Shown here: piece by piece, positions 40,777 through 50,602 of the stretch
Layout of the letters: every line of letters starts with the position of its first letter
Position numbering within the stretch: the first letter of the stretch is position 1
Assembly: GCF_008312895.1 (NCBI RefSeq)
Contig: NZ_VSSP01000009.1
Span: forward strand, 62,001 to 126,000
Source: Luteimonas suaedae
Lineage (GTDB): Bacteria > Pseudomonadota > Gammaproteobacteria > Xanthomonadales > Xanthomonadaceae
Length of the DNA: 64,000 nt
Reading direction: 5' to 3'
Notes under the pieces: generated by a model
Seen by the model: only the letters and a program-made list of their open reading frames with translations
Told to the model about the DNA's origin: nothing
Database searches by the model: none
Position numbers and translations under genes: made by a program

Positions 40777-42288
40777 TCAGCCCGGAGCGAAGAGCCCGTG
40801 GAAGCCGAGCGGGAAGGCGTACGGCAGCCAGGCCTGGGCCAGCGGCCCGTCGCCGATGCGGCGTGCATCGAACACGGCGATGCCGCTGCGATCGCGCGCC
40901 GCGTCGAGCAGGGTGCCGACCAGCCAGCCGTCATCGGGCCGGTCGCTGCCGGGACGCGGTACGAACACGTGCTCCTCGGCCAGGATGTCGGCGCCGTAGC
41001 GGTGCACCTCGCGCCGATCGCGGGCCGGATCGAACATCGCCACGGCGTTGAAGTAGGGCGCGTTGGCTTCGCCCTCGGTGGTGGGCGCATACAGTCGCGC
41101 CGGCCGATCGCCGGGCGTGCGTGGATCGAACAGCGGGAATTCGATGTCCGCGACGTCATGCGCCACCCAGCGTGCGCGGCCGCGGCCCAGGTCCAGATGC
41201 AGATCGGCCAGCCGCGACGGCATGCCGCCGTCGCGCGCATGCCCGCGCATCGCCTCCCGCATCGGCGAACGCGCCTGCTCCGGATCGGAATGGCGGACGG
41301 CGCGCACCACGATCCCGCCGTTGCGTTCGAAGGCGTCGCCGAAGTGATAGACGGCGGCGAAGTCGACCTCGAACCAGCGCGCCCGGTCGGGCGCGTTCTT
41401 GTCGACCACCGCCACCATGCAGGCACGGTCGGTGGCGAAGCGCAGGCGTTCGAAGAATGCGCCGTCGTCCTCGGCGAACCGGAACGGCGCCAGCACGAAG
41501 ACCAGGTGCCGCTCGGTCATGGCGAAGCTGTGCAGGTAGCCGGGCGCCGGCGTCTCCAGCATGTGCGCGCCGCGCAGCGCGCCGTCGGCGCCGATGTGCC
41601 AGAGCAGCAGGCCGGCGCCACCCGTCAACGAGATCGCGCCGAAGTTCCAGAGCGAGCCGTCGCGATCGCGCAAGGGATGCGCGGAGAACGGCAGCGCCGC
41701 CAGGTCGTCGCGCCAGGTCACCGGCCCCAGCGTATCCAGCGCGTCGGGATCGAGCTCGAACGCCGAGCCGCCCTCCCACAGCGCGAACAGCCGCCCGCCG
41801 ATCATCGCCACCGAGGTGTTGGCGGTATTGGCGTCGTCGTTGTTGCGCACCGGCTGCGCGTCCGGCACGGTGGTGCCGGCGGCCGTGGTGAGGAAACGGC
41901 CGGCGGCGCGCTCGCGTTCGAACTTCGGCGTGGCCACCATGCGTGCGCGGTGGGTCACGCCGTCCGCGCCCAGGCGCCAGCCGTGCACCATGCCGTCGCC
42001 GTCGAACCAGTGCTCGTAGCGGAAGCCGTCCCGCTCCAGCCATGCCGGCCCGTTGCGGTACAGCGTGCCGGCGAGGCCGTCGGGCAGGCGGCCTTCGAGC
42101 TGCACCGTGGTGGGCCCGAGCGATTCGGTGCCGACGCTCTTCCAGCCCGCCAGCCACGGATGCCGCTCCAGGCCGGCGGCGAACGCCGCCGGATCTCCGG
42201 CCAGCGCCGTGCCGCGCAGCAGCGGTGGGGTCAGCGCCAGCGCGGTGGCGCCGGAAAGCAGGTTGCGCAGGAAGCGGCGACGGTCCAT
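40777..42288 (-). CDS. Carotenoid oxygenase (RPE65 family), Tat-exported
   Basis: The 503-residue protein starts MDRRRFLRNLLSGATALALT, a twin-arginine signal. The seven-bladed propeller follows with HWFDGDGMVHGW and four iron-binding His candidates in FSAHPLRD, YLHSFAMTERH, VYHFGDAFE and GFHGLFAPG. These enzymes cleave carotenoid or stilbene double bonds with Fe(II) and O2. It lies 10 bp downstream of a DUF2141 gene, and both are divergent from a two-component system. Confidence 0.93.
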   Translation of the reverse strand: MDRRRFLRNLLSGATALALTPPLLRGTALAGDPAAFAAGLERHPWLAGWKSVGTESLGPTTVQLEGRLPDGLAGTLYRNGPAWLERDGFRYEHWFDGDGMVHGWRLGADGVTHRARMVATPKFERERAAGRFLTTAAGTTVPDAQPVRNNDDANTANTSVAMIGGRLFALWEGGSAFELDPDALDTLGPVTWRDDLAALPFSAHPLRDRDGSLWNFGAISLTGGAGLLLWHIGADGALRGAHMLETPAPGYLHSFAMTERHLVFVLAPFRFAEDDGAFFERLRFATDRACMVAVVDKNAPDRARWFEVDFAAVYHFGDAFERNGGIVVRAVRHSDPEQARSPMREAMRGHARDGGMPSRLADLHLDLGRGRARWVAHDVADIEFPLFDPRTPGDRPARLYAPTTEGEANAPYFNAVAMFDPARDRREVHRYGADILAEEHVFVPRPGSDRPDDGWLVGTLLDAARDRSGIAVFDARRIGDGPLAQAWLPYAFPLGFHGLFAPG

Positions 42289-42298
42289 GGCGGCGCCC

Positions 42299-42721
42299 TC
42301 AGCGGATCGCGATGTCGAGGACGAGGTCGTCCGCGCCGAGGTCGAAGCGGGCCTCGTCGAAGGTCGGCTTGCGCATCACCTGCGGATTGTTGCTGAAGCC
42401 ATAGCCTTCGACCGGCATGCCGACGAGATTGGTGTCGAGGCGGCCGTTGCCGTTCTCGTCGTGGAACGCCATCACTGCGTAGGCGCCGGGCGCCAGGTCG
42501 GCGACGTGCATCCGCACCGCGTTGCCGGTCGCGGTGAGCTGCTGCGCGGCGACCGGGGCGGCTTCACCGTCCCAGCCGGCGGCGCTGTCGACCACGGAAA
42601 CGCGGACGCTGCCGTCCTGGCTGCGCAGGCCCTGCAGGCGCACTTCCAGATCCGCGGCCCACGCGGCGGGGGTACAGGCGATGGCCGGAAGCAGAAGGGT
42701 GGCGAGAACGAAGCGGGTCAT
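42299..42721 (-). CDS. DUF2141 domain protein, exported
   Basis: The 140-residue protein has a signal peptide (MTRFVLATLLLPAIACTPAAWA) and the DUF2141 beta-sandwich: VRVSVVDSAAGW, LAPGAYAVMAFHDENGNGRL, and VGMPVEGYGFSNNP. It precedes the carotenoid oxygenase, and the two are probably co-transcribed. The function of DUF2141 is unknown. The pairing suggests periplasmic carotenoid-related chemistry. Confidence 0.88.
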   Translation of the reverse strand: MTRFVLATLLLPAIACTPAAWAADLEVRLQGLRSQDGSVRVSVVDSAAGWDGEAAPVAAQQLTATGNAVRMHVADLAPGAYAVMAFHDENGNGRLDTNLVGMPVEGYGFSNNPQVMRKPTFDEARFDLGADDLVLDIAIR

Positions 42722-42871
42722 GGCATGTCTTCTCGGGTTTGCGGGAGGACGCCAGTTTCGTTGCCACCGTCAAGGGCGTCAGGAGCCGGTGGTCATCGAT
42801 CCGGCCTGCCGGAAGTCACTTCTTTCACCGGCCCCATTGCCCTGGCGCGCCGTACGCCGCAGCATGACCGC

Positions 42872-43978
42872 ATGACGTCGTCGATCCACAAGTTGTTGCT
42901 GCCCTTCAATCTCGCCGGGCTGTGCACGCTGAGCGCAGTCGCGCTGTCGCTGCGCTGGATCGCGCCGGAGGCGGCGGTGCTCGGCTGGGCGACGCTGGCG
43001 GCGTTCACGCTCGCCTTCCTGCTGTACGACATCGCGCGCCTGCGCGACACCTGGGCCGGCCACGCATTGCTGGTCCTGATGCCGTTGCTGGCACTGCTGC
43101 TGCTCTGGCTGACGCCGCGCTCCGGCTCCTCGCAGGTGCTGCTGGTGGTGTGGACCGCTGCGGCGGCGATGGCCTGGCCGCTGCGATGGGCGGCGGTGGC
43201 GGTGCTGCTGGCGGACGCGGCGGCGTACCTGATCCTGCTGCGGCAGGGGCATTTCTCGCCGCTCACCGTGACCTTGATGTATCTCGGCTTCCAGGCCTTC
43301 GCCGCATTGATCGCCCACTACGCCACCAGCGCTGAGCGCACGCGTGATGCGCTGGCACGCGTCAACGCCGACCTGCTGGCGACGCGCGCGCTGCTGGCCG
43401 ATGGTGCCCGCGACAGCGAACGGGTGCGCGTGGCGCGCGAACTGCACGACGTGCTCGGCCACAAGCTGACGGCGATGACGCTCAACCTGCGCGCGCTGGG
43501 CAACGATCCGGCGCTGGCCGGCCGCAAGGAACTGCACGTCGCGCAGCGCATGTCGCAGGAGCTGCTGGGCGACATCCGCGGCGTGGTGCAGTCGCTGCGC
43601 GACTCCTGCGGGCTGGACCTGGCGACCGCGCTGCATGCGCTGGCCGCGCCGCTGCCGCGGCCGCGGCTGCAGCTGGACATCGCCGACGACGTGCACGTCA
43701 CCGATCCGGTGCTGGCGGAAACCGTGCTGCGGATCGTGCAGGAAGCGCTGACCAACAGCGCGCGCCATGCCGATGCCGACACCGTGCGCGTGGCGCTGTC
43801 GATGCGCGACGGCGCGCTGCAGGTGCGGGTGGAGGACGACGGCCGCCTGCGCGGCGCGCTGAGCGAAGGCAACGGCATTGCCGGCATGCGCGAACGGGTC
43901 GCCGCGCTCGGCGGATCGCTGGCGTTCGCGGCCAATGCGCACGGCGCGCTGCGCATCGACGCGAGCCTGCCGGCATGA
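42872..43978 (+). CDS. Sensor histidine kinase, DesK-like (HisKA_3)
   Basis: The 368-residue protein has five to six N-terminal membrane helices (about 8-150), a short linker helix, a HisKA_3 phosphoacceptor motif RELHDVLGHKL and an HATPase_c domain (VLRIVQEALTNSARHADADT, GNGIAGMRERV). The membrane sensor without a periplasmic loop resembles DesK, which senses membrane fluidity. It overlaps the response-regulator gene by four bases (ATGA) and is divergent from the DUF2141/carotenoid oxygenase pair. Confidence 0.93.
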   Translation: MTSSIHKLLLPFNLAGLCTLSAVALSLRWIAPEAAVLGWATLAAFTLAFLLYDIARLRDTWAGHALLVLMPLLALLLLWLTPRSGSSQVLLVVWTAAAAMAWPLRWAAVAVLLADAAAYLILLRQGHFSPLTVTLMYLGFQAFAALIAHYATSAERTRDALARVNADLLATRALLADGARDSERVRVARELHDVLGHKLTAMTLNLRALGNDPALAGRKELHVAQRMSQELLGDIRGVVQSLRDSCGLDLATALHALAAPLPRPRLQLDIADDVHVTDPVLAETVLRIVQEALTNSARHADADTVRVALSMRDGALQVRVEDDGRLRGALSEGNGIAGMRERVAALGGSLAFAANAHGALRIDASLPA

Positions 43979-44622
43979 GCGAAGGCGCGCCGCCGGCACT
44001 GCGCATCGCGCTTGCCGACGACCAGGCCCTGGTGCGCGCCGGCCTGCGCGCGCTGCTGGAACAGCAGGGCGTCGAGATCGCGTTCGAGGCCGAGGACGGC
44101 GAAAGCCTGCTGGCGCAGCTGGCGCGGATGCCGGTCGACGTGATCCTCAGCGACATCCGCATGCCCGGCGTCGACGGCGTCGACGCACTGGCCGCGCTGC
44201 GCGCACGCGGCGACGCCACCCCGGTGCTGCTGCTGACCACCTTCGACGAAACCGACCTGCTGCTGCGCGCACGCGACGCGGGCGCCCAGGGATTCCTGCT
44301 CAAGGACGCCGCGCCCGAAGACCTGCGCGAGGCGATCGAGCGCCTGGCGGCGGGCGAGACCCTGCTGCAGCCGGTCAGCACCGATCCGGTGCGTGCGCGC
44401 TACCGCTATCACGACGAGCGCGCGCCGGTGGACACCTTCAACGCGCGCGAAGTCGCGATCCTGCGGCTGCTGGCCGGCGGCTACTCCAACCGGGAGATCG
44501 CGCGCAGCCTGTTCCTGGCCGAGGGCACGGTGAAGAACTACGTCTCGACCATCCTCGACAAGCTCGGCACCCGCGATCGCACCCGCGCCGTGCTCAAGGC
44601 GATCACGCTGCGGGTGATCTGA
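43975..44622 (+). CDS. Response regulator, NarL/LuxR type (DesR-like)
   Basis: The 215-residue protein has a receiver domain with phosphoacceptor Asp60 in VILSDIRMPG and conserved Lys in FLLKDA, and a LuxR HTH (FNAREVAILRLLAGGYSNRE, EGTVKNYVSTILDKLG). It is translationally coupled to the kinase. Targets may include the divergent genes or lipid desaturation genes elsewhere. Confidence 0.93.
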   Translation: MSEGAPPALRIALADDQALVRAGLRALLEQQGVEIAFEAEDGESLLAQLARMPVDVILSDIRMPGVDGVDALAALRARGDATPVLLLTTFDETDLLLRARDAGAQGFLLKDAAPEDLREAIERLAAGETLLQPVSTDPVRARYRYHDERAPVDTFNAREVAILRLLAGGYSNREIARSLFLAEGTVKNYVSTILDKLGTRDRTRAVLKAITLRVI

Positions 44623-44652
44623 GCCGCGCGCTCCCCGCTCGCGGCGAAAGGC

Positions 44653-44928
44653 TTATTGCCGCGGCATAGCCTCGTGCTCCGGATCCTGTTCGCAGTGACG
44701 TTCAAACGATGCCTGGCCGGCGGGAAAGCCTTCGGCTTCGGCCAGCTCCCAGGGACGCTCGCACTGCTGCGTCCGCGCGCACCACGCGTAACCGGCAGAG
44801 GGGATGCAGCCATGCGCGTCCCGATCCGAACCTGGCAGCGGAATCGCGCCGGTGTCCGGCGCCGGCGAGGTGCAGGCGACCAGCAAAAGGGCGGCCACGG
44901 CCGGAACCCAACGCCTTTTCTCGTTCAT
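44653..44928 (-). CDS. Small cysteine-containing lipoprotein
   Basis: The 91-residue protein has a lipoprotein signal (VAALLLVAC lipobox) and a mature region with HGCIPSAGYAWCARTQQCER, a three-Cys motif ending CERPWE that I have seen in other small bacterial envelope proteins of unknown role. GGAG lies 8 nt before ATG 44928. It converges on the response regulator. Confidence 0.72.
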   Translation of the reverse strand: MNEKRRWVPAVAALLLVACTSPAPDTGAIPLPGSDRDAHGCIPSAGYAWCARTQQCERPWELAEAEGFPAGQASFERHCEQDPEHEAMPRQ

Positions 44929-45005
44929 CCGCATGCTCCGTTTGGCCCAGGCCTGCACTCTACCCGCGGACCGCGGCGCTTACCTCACCGGCGCGGCATG
45001 CGAGG

Positions 45006-45755
45006 ATGAGGCTCTCCGAACCCGTCGGTGAAAGCACCGTGACCCAGAGCGCCGCCGCCCACGACGATTTCATCGAGGTCACCCCCGGCGTGGTCGACGC
45101 CGCGACCTGCGCCGCGATCGTCGAGCGCATCCGCGGCAGCGATGCGTTGCAACCCGGCCAGGTCGGCGGCGGCGTGTTTCCCGAACTCAAGCGCAGCCGC
45201 GACCTGTCGCTGGCCGGCAACCCGGCCTGGGCGGACGTGGAACAGGCGCTCAACGTCGCCGTCTACGGCGGCCTGCTGGCCTACCTGCGGCGCTATCCGC
45301 AGGCGCTGATCGCACCGCTGATGCTGCAGCAGCCCGGCGCCGACGGTGCCCCACGGCGGCTGTCTGCCGAGGACCTGGCGGCGATGGACGATCGCCGCCT
45401 GGGCGAACTCGCGCGCACCTGCCTGCGCCCGGGCGCGATCAACCTGCAGTGGTATCGCGACGGCGAGGGTGGTTATCCGTACTGGCACTGCGAACTGTAT
45501 CCACGCGATGCACAAAGCGAGACCCTGCACCGGCACCTGCTGTGGACGATCTATCTCAACGACGGTTTCGAGCAAGGCGAGACCGAGTTCCTGTTCCAGC
45601 AGCGCAAGGTCGCGCCGCGTACCGGCGACCTGCTGCTGGCGCCGACCGCCTTCACCCATACCCATCGCGGCAATCGCCCGCGCGGCGGCGACAAGTTCAT
45701 CGCCACCAGCTGGATCCTGTTCCAGCGCGCCGAGCGGCTGTTCGCCGCGGGCTAG
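45006..45755 (+). CDS. 2OG-Fe(II) oxygenase family protein
   Basis: The 249-residue product has a prolyl-4-hydroxylase-like double-stranded beta-helix at the C-terminus: YWHCELYPRD, LHRHLLWTIYLND (HxxxD-type iron motif region), GETEFLFQQ and LLLAPTAFTHTHRGN with the distal His. It resembles cytoplasmic 2OG oxygenases of the 2OG-FeII_Oxy_3 type; the substrate is unknown. An in-frame GTG at 45039 (then TQSAAAHDDFIEV) may be the real start, as the first 11 residues look unconserved. Confidence 0.86.
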   Translation: MRLSEPVGESTVTQSAAAHDDFIEVTPGVVDAATCAAIVERIRGSDALQPGQVGGGVFPELKRSRDLSLAGNPAWADVEQALNVAVYGGLLAYLRRYPQALIAPLMLQQPGADGAPRRLSAEDLAAMDDRRLGELARTCLRPGAINLQWYRDGEGGYPYWHCELYPRDAQSETLHRHLLWTIYLNDGFEQGETEFLFQQRKVAPRTGDLLLAPTAFTHTHRGNRPRGGDKFIATSWILFQRAERLFAAG

Positions 45756-45817
45756 GACGTGTCATCAACTGTCCAATCCCAACGCTCCGGAACCAGATGT
45801 CTCCGCGCGCGGCGCTC

Positions 45818-45959
45818 GTAGGAGCGCCCCATGGGCGCGATGCCGCGGGTGCCGACAGGATCCGGCGGATGTCGCGATCCTGGACCGGCAGGCGCGCCGG
45901 TCACCGGAATGTGCTGGCCACGAAACGCCCGCGGCATCGCGCCCATGGGGCGCTCCTAC
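45818..45959. repeat. GTAGGAGCGCCCC palindromic repeat with inverted core
   Basis: A 142-bp copy whose arms are GTAGGAGCGCCCCATGGGCG and its complement. The core reads GATCCTGGACCGGCAGGCGC, the reverse of the core in the other copies. The arms are coordinately changed (GCGCGCC to GCGCCCC on both sides), so pairing is kept. Confidence 0.85.
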
Positions 45960-45989
45960 GCTAGGCGGCCGGGTGGCGCCAACGTTGCC

Positions 45990-46430
45990 TCAGCCGTCCT
46001 TGCGCGGCTGGTTGAGCACCAGCCAGTACAGGCCCACCTGCTTGACCGCCCACACGAACTGCTCGAAATCGACCGGCTTGCGGATGTAGCTGTTGACGCC
46101 CAGCGCATAGCTGGCCTCGACGTCGAACGGCTCGTTGCTGGTGGTCAGCACCACCACCGGCAGGGCGCGGGTGCGGGCATCGCTGCGGATCGCCTGTAGA
46201 ACCTCGCGCCCGTCCACCTTCGGCAGGTTGAGGTCGAGCAGGATGATCGAGGGCAGGTCGTCGGGGGCGCGATCGGCGTAGGCGCCGCGCGCGAACAGGT
46301 AGTCCAGCGCCTCGGCGCCGTCGCGCACCACGGTCAGGGTGTTGGCGATCTTGGCCTCGGCGAAGGCGATGCGGGTGAGTTCGACGTCGTCCGGATTGTC
46401 CTCGACCAGCAGGATCTCTTTCTCGTTCAC
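45990..46430 (-). CDS. Single-domain response regulator (Rcp1-like)
   Basis: The 146-residue receiver domain has ILLVEDNPDD acidic pocket residues, phosphoacceptor Asp66 in LLDLNLPKVDG, LTTSNEPFD and the Lys in IRKPVDFEQF. This is the Rcp1 class that normally pairs with soluble phytochrome-like kinases. Its ATG overlaps the kinase stop (ATGA). Confidence 0.93.
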   Translation of the reverse strand: MNEKEILLVEDNPDDVELTRIAFAEAKIANTLTVVRDGAEALDYLFARGAYADRAPDDLPSIILLDLNLPKVDGREVLQAIRSDARTRALPVVVLTTSNEPFDVEASYALGVNSYIRKPVDFEQFVWAVKQVGLYWLVLNQPRKDG

Positions 46431-47203
46431 GCTTCACTCCGCGATGCCGGCGCCGCCGGCAACTCGACATGGAACACGCTGCCGGAACCGGGCGTCGACT
46501 CCGCCCACAGCCGGCCTGCATGCCGCTCGGCGATGCATTGTGCGATCGCCAGTCCGAGGCCGTGCCCGCCGCCCTCTTCCGGTCCGTGCAGGCGCTGGAA
46601 CGGCTCGAACATCCGTTCAGCATAGCGCATGTCGAAACCGCTGCCCTGGTCGCTGACCGAGATCACGATATGGCCGTCGCGGCGCTCGCCGCGCACGTCG
46701 ATGCGCACCCGATCGCGCTCGCGCGAGAACTTCCAGGCGTTGTGCAGCAGGCGCTCGAACAGCTGCTTGAGCTGGCGCTCGTCGCCGAATGCCACGAGCT
46801 GCGGCTGCACGGTCACCTCGGCGTCACGTTCCGGCTCGGCGTCCTGCAGTTCGGCCGCACTCCACTCCACCAGCAGCCCGATATCCACCCGCTCCGGGCG
46901 CAACGGCGCCCGCGCGACGTGCGACAGCTGCAGCAGGCCTTCGATCAACGCCTCCATGCGCCCGGTGGCATCGCAGATGCGATCCAGATAGTCGCGCCCG
47001 CGCGCATCGATCGCGTCGGCATGGCCGGCGGCGAGGATCTGTGCATAGCTGCCGATCGCGCGCAGCGGCGCGCGCAGGTCGTGGGAAATGCCGTGCGCGA
47101 GGGTTTCCTGCTGCCGGCGCAGCATCTGCAGCGCGCGCTCTGCCTCCTGCAGACGTGTCTCGGCGTCGGCGGCGGGCGGGGCTGAACGGGGCTCGGGAGA
47201 CAT
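46427..47203 (-). CDS. Soluble histidine kinase without a recognisable sensor domain
   Basis: The 258-residue protein has only a short coiled-coil N-terminus (residues about 14-35), the HisKA domain with His41 in GISHDLRAP, and HATPase_c (LFERLLHNAWKFS, GGGHGLGLAIAQC). The domain pattern is the C-terminal half of a bacteriophytochrome/Cph1-type kinase; the PAS-GAF-PHY part is absent. GTG or TTG starts further up would add only low-complexity residues. It is coupled to the Rcp1-like regulator. Confidence 0.88.
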   Translation of the reverse strand: MSPEPRSAPPAADAETRLQEAERALQMLRRQQETLAHGISHDLRAPLRAIGSYAQILAAGHADAIDARGRDYLDRICDATGRMEALIEGLLQLSHVARAPLRPERVDIGLLVEWSAAELQDAEPERDAEVTVQPQLVAFGDERQLKQLFERLLHNAWKFSRERDRVRIDVRGERRDGHIVISVSDQGSGFDMRYAERMFEPFQRLHGPEEGGGHGLGLAIAQCIAERHAGRLWAESTPGSGSVFHVELPAAPASRSEA

Positions 47204-47319
47204 CGCGGTGTCCGGGTGGTGCGCGGCCAGTCTAGCGACGATCCAGTCGCGGCAGCGTGTATCCGGGATAAATCCCCGCGCGTGTCGGCCGCTTCCCACG
47301 GCCCTGGCACCGGTGCCCT

Positions 47320-47528
47320 TGTCGGAAGGGCTTCAGCCCCGACCTGCCGAAGGTCGCGGCCGGCGCGGCGACGCTGGTGCTGCCTGCACCTCACGGATCA
47401 TCTGCAACAGCTTTTCACCTCCCCAGGAAAAGGGAGCGCGCAGTGCGGTGCGGGCGGGAAGCTGTGTGCGTGGGTCTTTTCCGCGCTCCGCTTGTTCCCG
47501 GGGTCGGGGCTGAAGCCCCTCCTACAGG
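47320..47528. repeat. Composite repeat bounded by GGGCTTCAGCCCC arms
   Basis: The gap 47204-47550 has no gene. Its arms GGAAGGGCTTCAGCCCCGAC and GTCGGGGCTGAAGCCCCTCC (then TACAGG) are inverted relative to each other and match those at 27244-27479. The interior is unrelated to that copy except for short words. Confidence 0.7.
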
Positions 47529-47550
47529 ATCGGCTGCGGGATGGGATGGT

Positions 47551-48657
47551 CTAGAACAGCTCGCCCTGCGGCGACGGCGGCCGCGGCGGGACGAAGCGCG
47601 CGCAGTCGAGCGCCGGCAGGCGCCCGTAGCCGAGCCGGCGATGGGCGCGCGCGAACCGCCCGGCGATCAGATCGGCGAACGGCCCCTCGCCGCGCATGCG
47701 CCGGCCGAACGTGCTGTCGTAGTCACGGCCGCCACGCATCTGCCGGATCAGGCTCATGACGTGCGCGGCGCGCTCGGGGTAATGCAGTTCCAGCCACTCG
47801 CGCCAGAGCTGCTTGAGCTCGTGCGGCAGCCGCAGCAGCACGTGACCGGCCGCGGCCGCGCCATGTTCGCGCGCCGCCTCGAGAATGGCTTCCAGCTCGT
47901 GGTCCGTGATCATCGGGATCACCGGCGCCACCATCACCCCGACCGGCACGCCGGCATCGGCCAGTCGCCGCAACGCCTGCAATCGGGCATGCGGCGCCGA
48001 GGCGCGCGGCTCCATCTTCGCCGACAACCGGTTGTCGAGCGTGGTGATCGAGAAGTACACGGTGACCAGCCGCTGCCGCGCCAGTGTCGCCAGCAGGTCG
48101 AGGTCGCGCAGCACCAGCGCGTTCTTGGTGATCAGGCTGACCGGATGCCGGCACTCGGCCAGCACTTCCAGCAGTGCCCGGGTGATCCGGTAGCGGCGCT
48201 CGATCGGCTGGTAGGCATCGGTGTTGATGCCCAGCGCGATCGCCGAGCAGCGATAGGCGGGCCTGGCCAGTTCCGCGCGCAGGCGCTCGGCGGCATTGGT
48301 CTTGGCGTACAGGCGGGTCTCGAAATCCAGGCCCGGCGAAAGATCCAGATAGGCGTGCGACGGCCGCGCGAAGCAATAGGCGCAACCGTGCTCGCAGCCG
48401 CGGTAGGGATTGACCGACTGGCTGAAGGCGATGTCCGGCGAATCGTTGCGGCTGACGATGCTGCGCGCACGTTCCTCGGTGACCACCGTGTCCGGGTGCG
48501 CGGCCTGCGCCGCGTCGGTCAGTTCCGCCAGGCCGCCCCAACCGTCATCCTCGGCCCGGGCCACGGTCTTCTCGAAGCGGCCGCTGACGTACGAGCCCGA
48601 ACCCCGCCCCTTGATCGCCGCGGGCGCGGGCATCTGTTGCTTGCCGTTCTCACGCAT
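47551..48657 (-). CDS. PA0069 family radical SAM protein
   Basis: The 368-residue protein has the radical SAM cluster motif CEHGCAYC (Cys88, Cys92, Cys95) after GRGSGSYVSGRFEKT, and the SPL-like elements ETRLYAKTNAAERLR and VYFSITTLDNRLSAKMEPR. It belongs to the Rv2578c/PA0069 group, relatives of spore photoproduct lyase; the reaction is unknown. A start at 48657 is chosen; an ATG at codon 9 is possible. Confidence 0.9.
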   Translation of the reverse strand: MRENGKQQMPAPAAIKGRGSGSYVSGRFEKTVARAEDDGWGGLAELTDAAQAAHPDTVVTEERARSIVSRNDSPDIAFSQSVNPYRGCEHGCAYCFARPSHAYLDLSPGLDFETRLYAKTNAAERLRAELARPAYRCSAIALGINTDAYQPIERRYRITRALLEVLAECRHPVSLITKNALVLRDLDLLATLARQRLVTVYFSITTLDNRLSAKMEPRASAPHARLQALRRLADAGVPVGVMVAPVIPMITDHELEAILEAAREHGAAAAGHVLLRLPHELKQLWREWLELHYPERAAHVMSLIRQMRGGRDYDSTFGRRMRGEGPFADLIAGRFARAHRRLGYGRLPALDCARFVPPRPPSPQGELF

Positions 48658-49252
48658 GCCAATCAGGTTAACGCCGCAGGATCGCAGTCGCTGCGACCGC
48701 GCCGGGCGGCCGCCATCGGTGGTGGCCATGATGAACGCGCCGCCGTGCGCCGCGAAGGGCAACAACGGCAGGGCACACCCGCTGTCGGCTTGCGCCGGGT
48801 CGGGGCTGAAGCCCCTCCTACGGGAGCTTCGGTGCCCGGGGGCGCCATGGGGGCGAAACTTGGCCGGTTTAGCTGAACAGGTCGATGGCCGGTGGCCGGT
48901 GCGCGGCGCTCCCGCCGTTCACGCTAGACACCAGAGCCGAGCCCCCGGGGCTCAGCAGGGGAAGTACATGAGTCTGGTTGTCCAGAACGCCCGCCGGAAT
49001 GTTCCCGGCCACATCCGGATTCGGCCGATGCCTGCGCATCGGACTGATGGCGCCGCTGCCAATGTCGATGACCGCTGACGGCGACGGTGTGCGGCTTCTA
49101 TCGATGCCCGGACCGGCGCCCTGGAACCGCGACGACGCGGTCGTGCGCCGTCGCCCACACCCCTGTCTGTCATCCACGGCACGGAGACTGGCCACTGCCG
49201 CGCGGGCGCTGCCGTCGTGCCACCGCGATCGGCGACTGCAAGGAGCGTGACG
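48658..49252. other. Intergenic region upstream of the sigma-54 regulator
   Basis: Contains a GTCGGGGCTGAAGCCCCTCC half-repeat at 48799-48821 and a GAGCCCCCGGGGCTC palindrome near 48934-48950. A 36-codon ORF (48968-49078) has GGGGAA five bases before its ATG, but its codon pattern is not convincing. The rest shows nothing recognisable; promoter elements for the regulator at 49253 must lie here. Confidence 0.4.
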
Positions 49253-50578
<1,326 letters not shown>

Positions 50579-50602
50579 CCGTTTCGCCCGCCGCACGCGC
50601 GA

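Noticed and set aside
40089-41426. 445-codon minus-strand frame continuing upstream of the DUF1579-like gene
   Set aside because: The upstream part is a shadow of the carotenoid oxygenase in another frame; the real gene starts at 40577.
48968-49078. 36-codon ORF upstream of the sigma-54 regulator
   Set aside because: GGGGAA precedes the ATG, but composition is like random high-GC sequence and there is no known counterpart.
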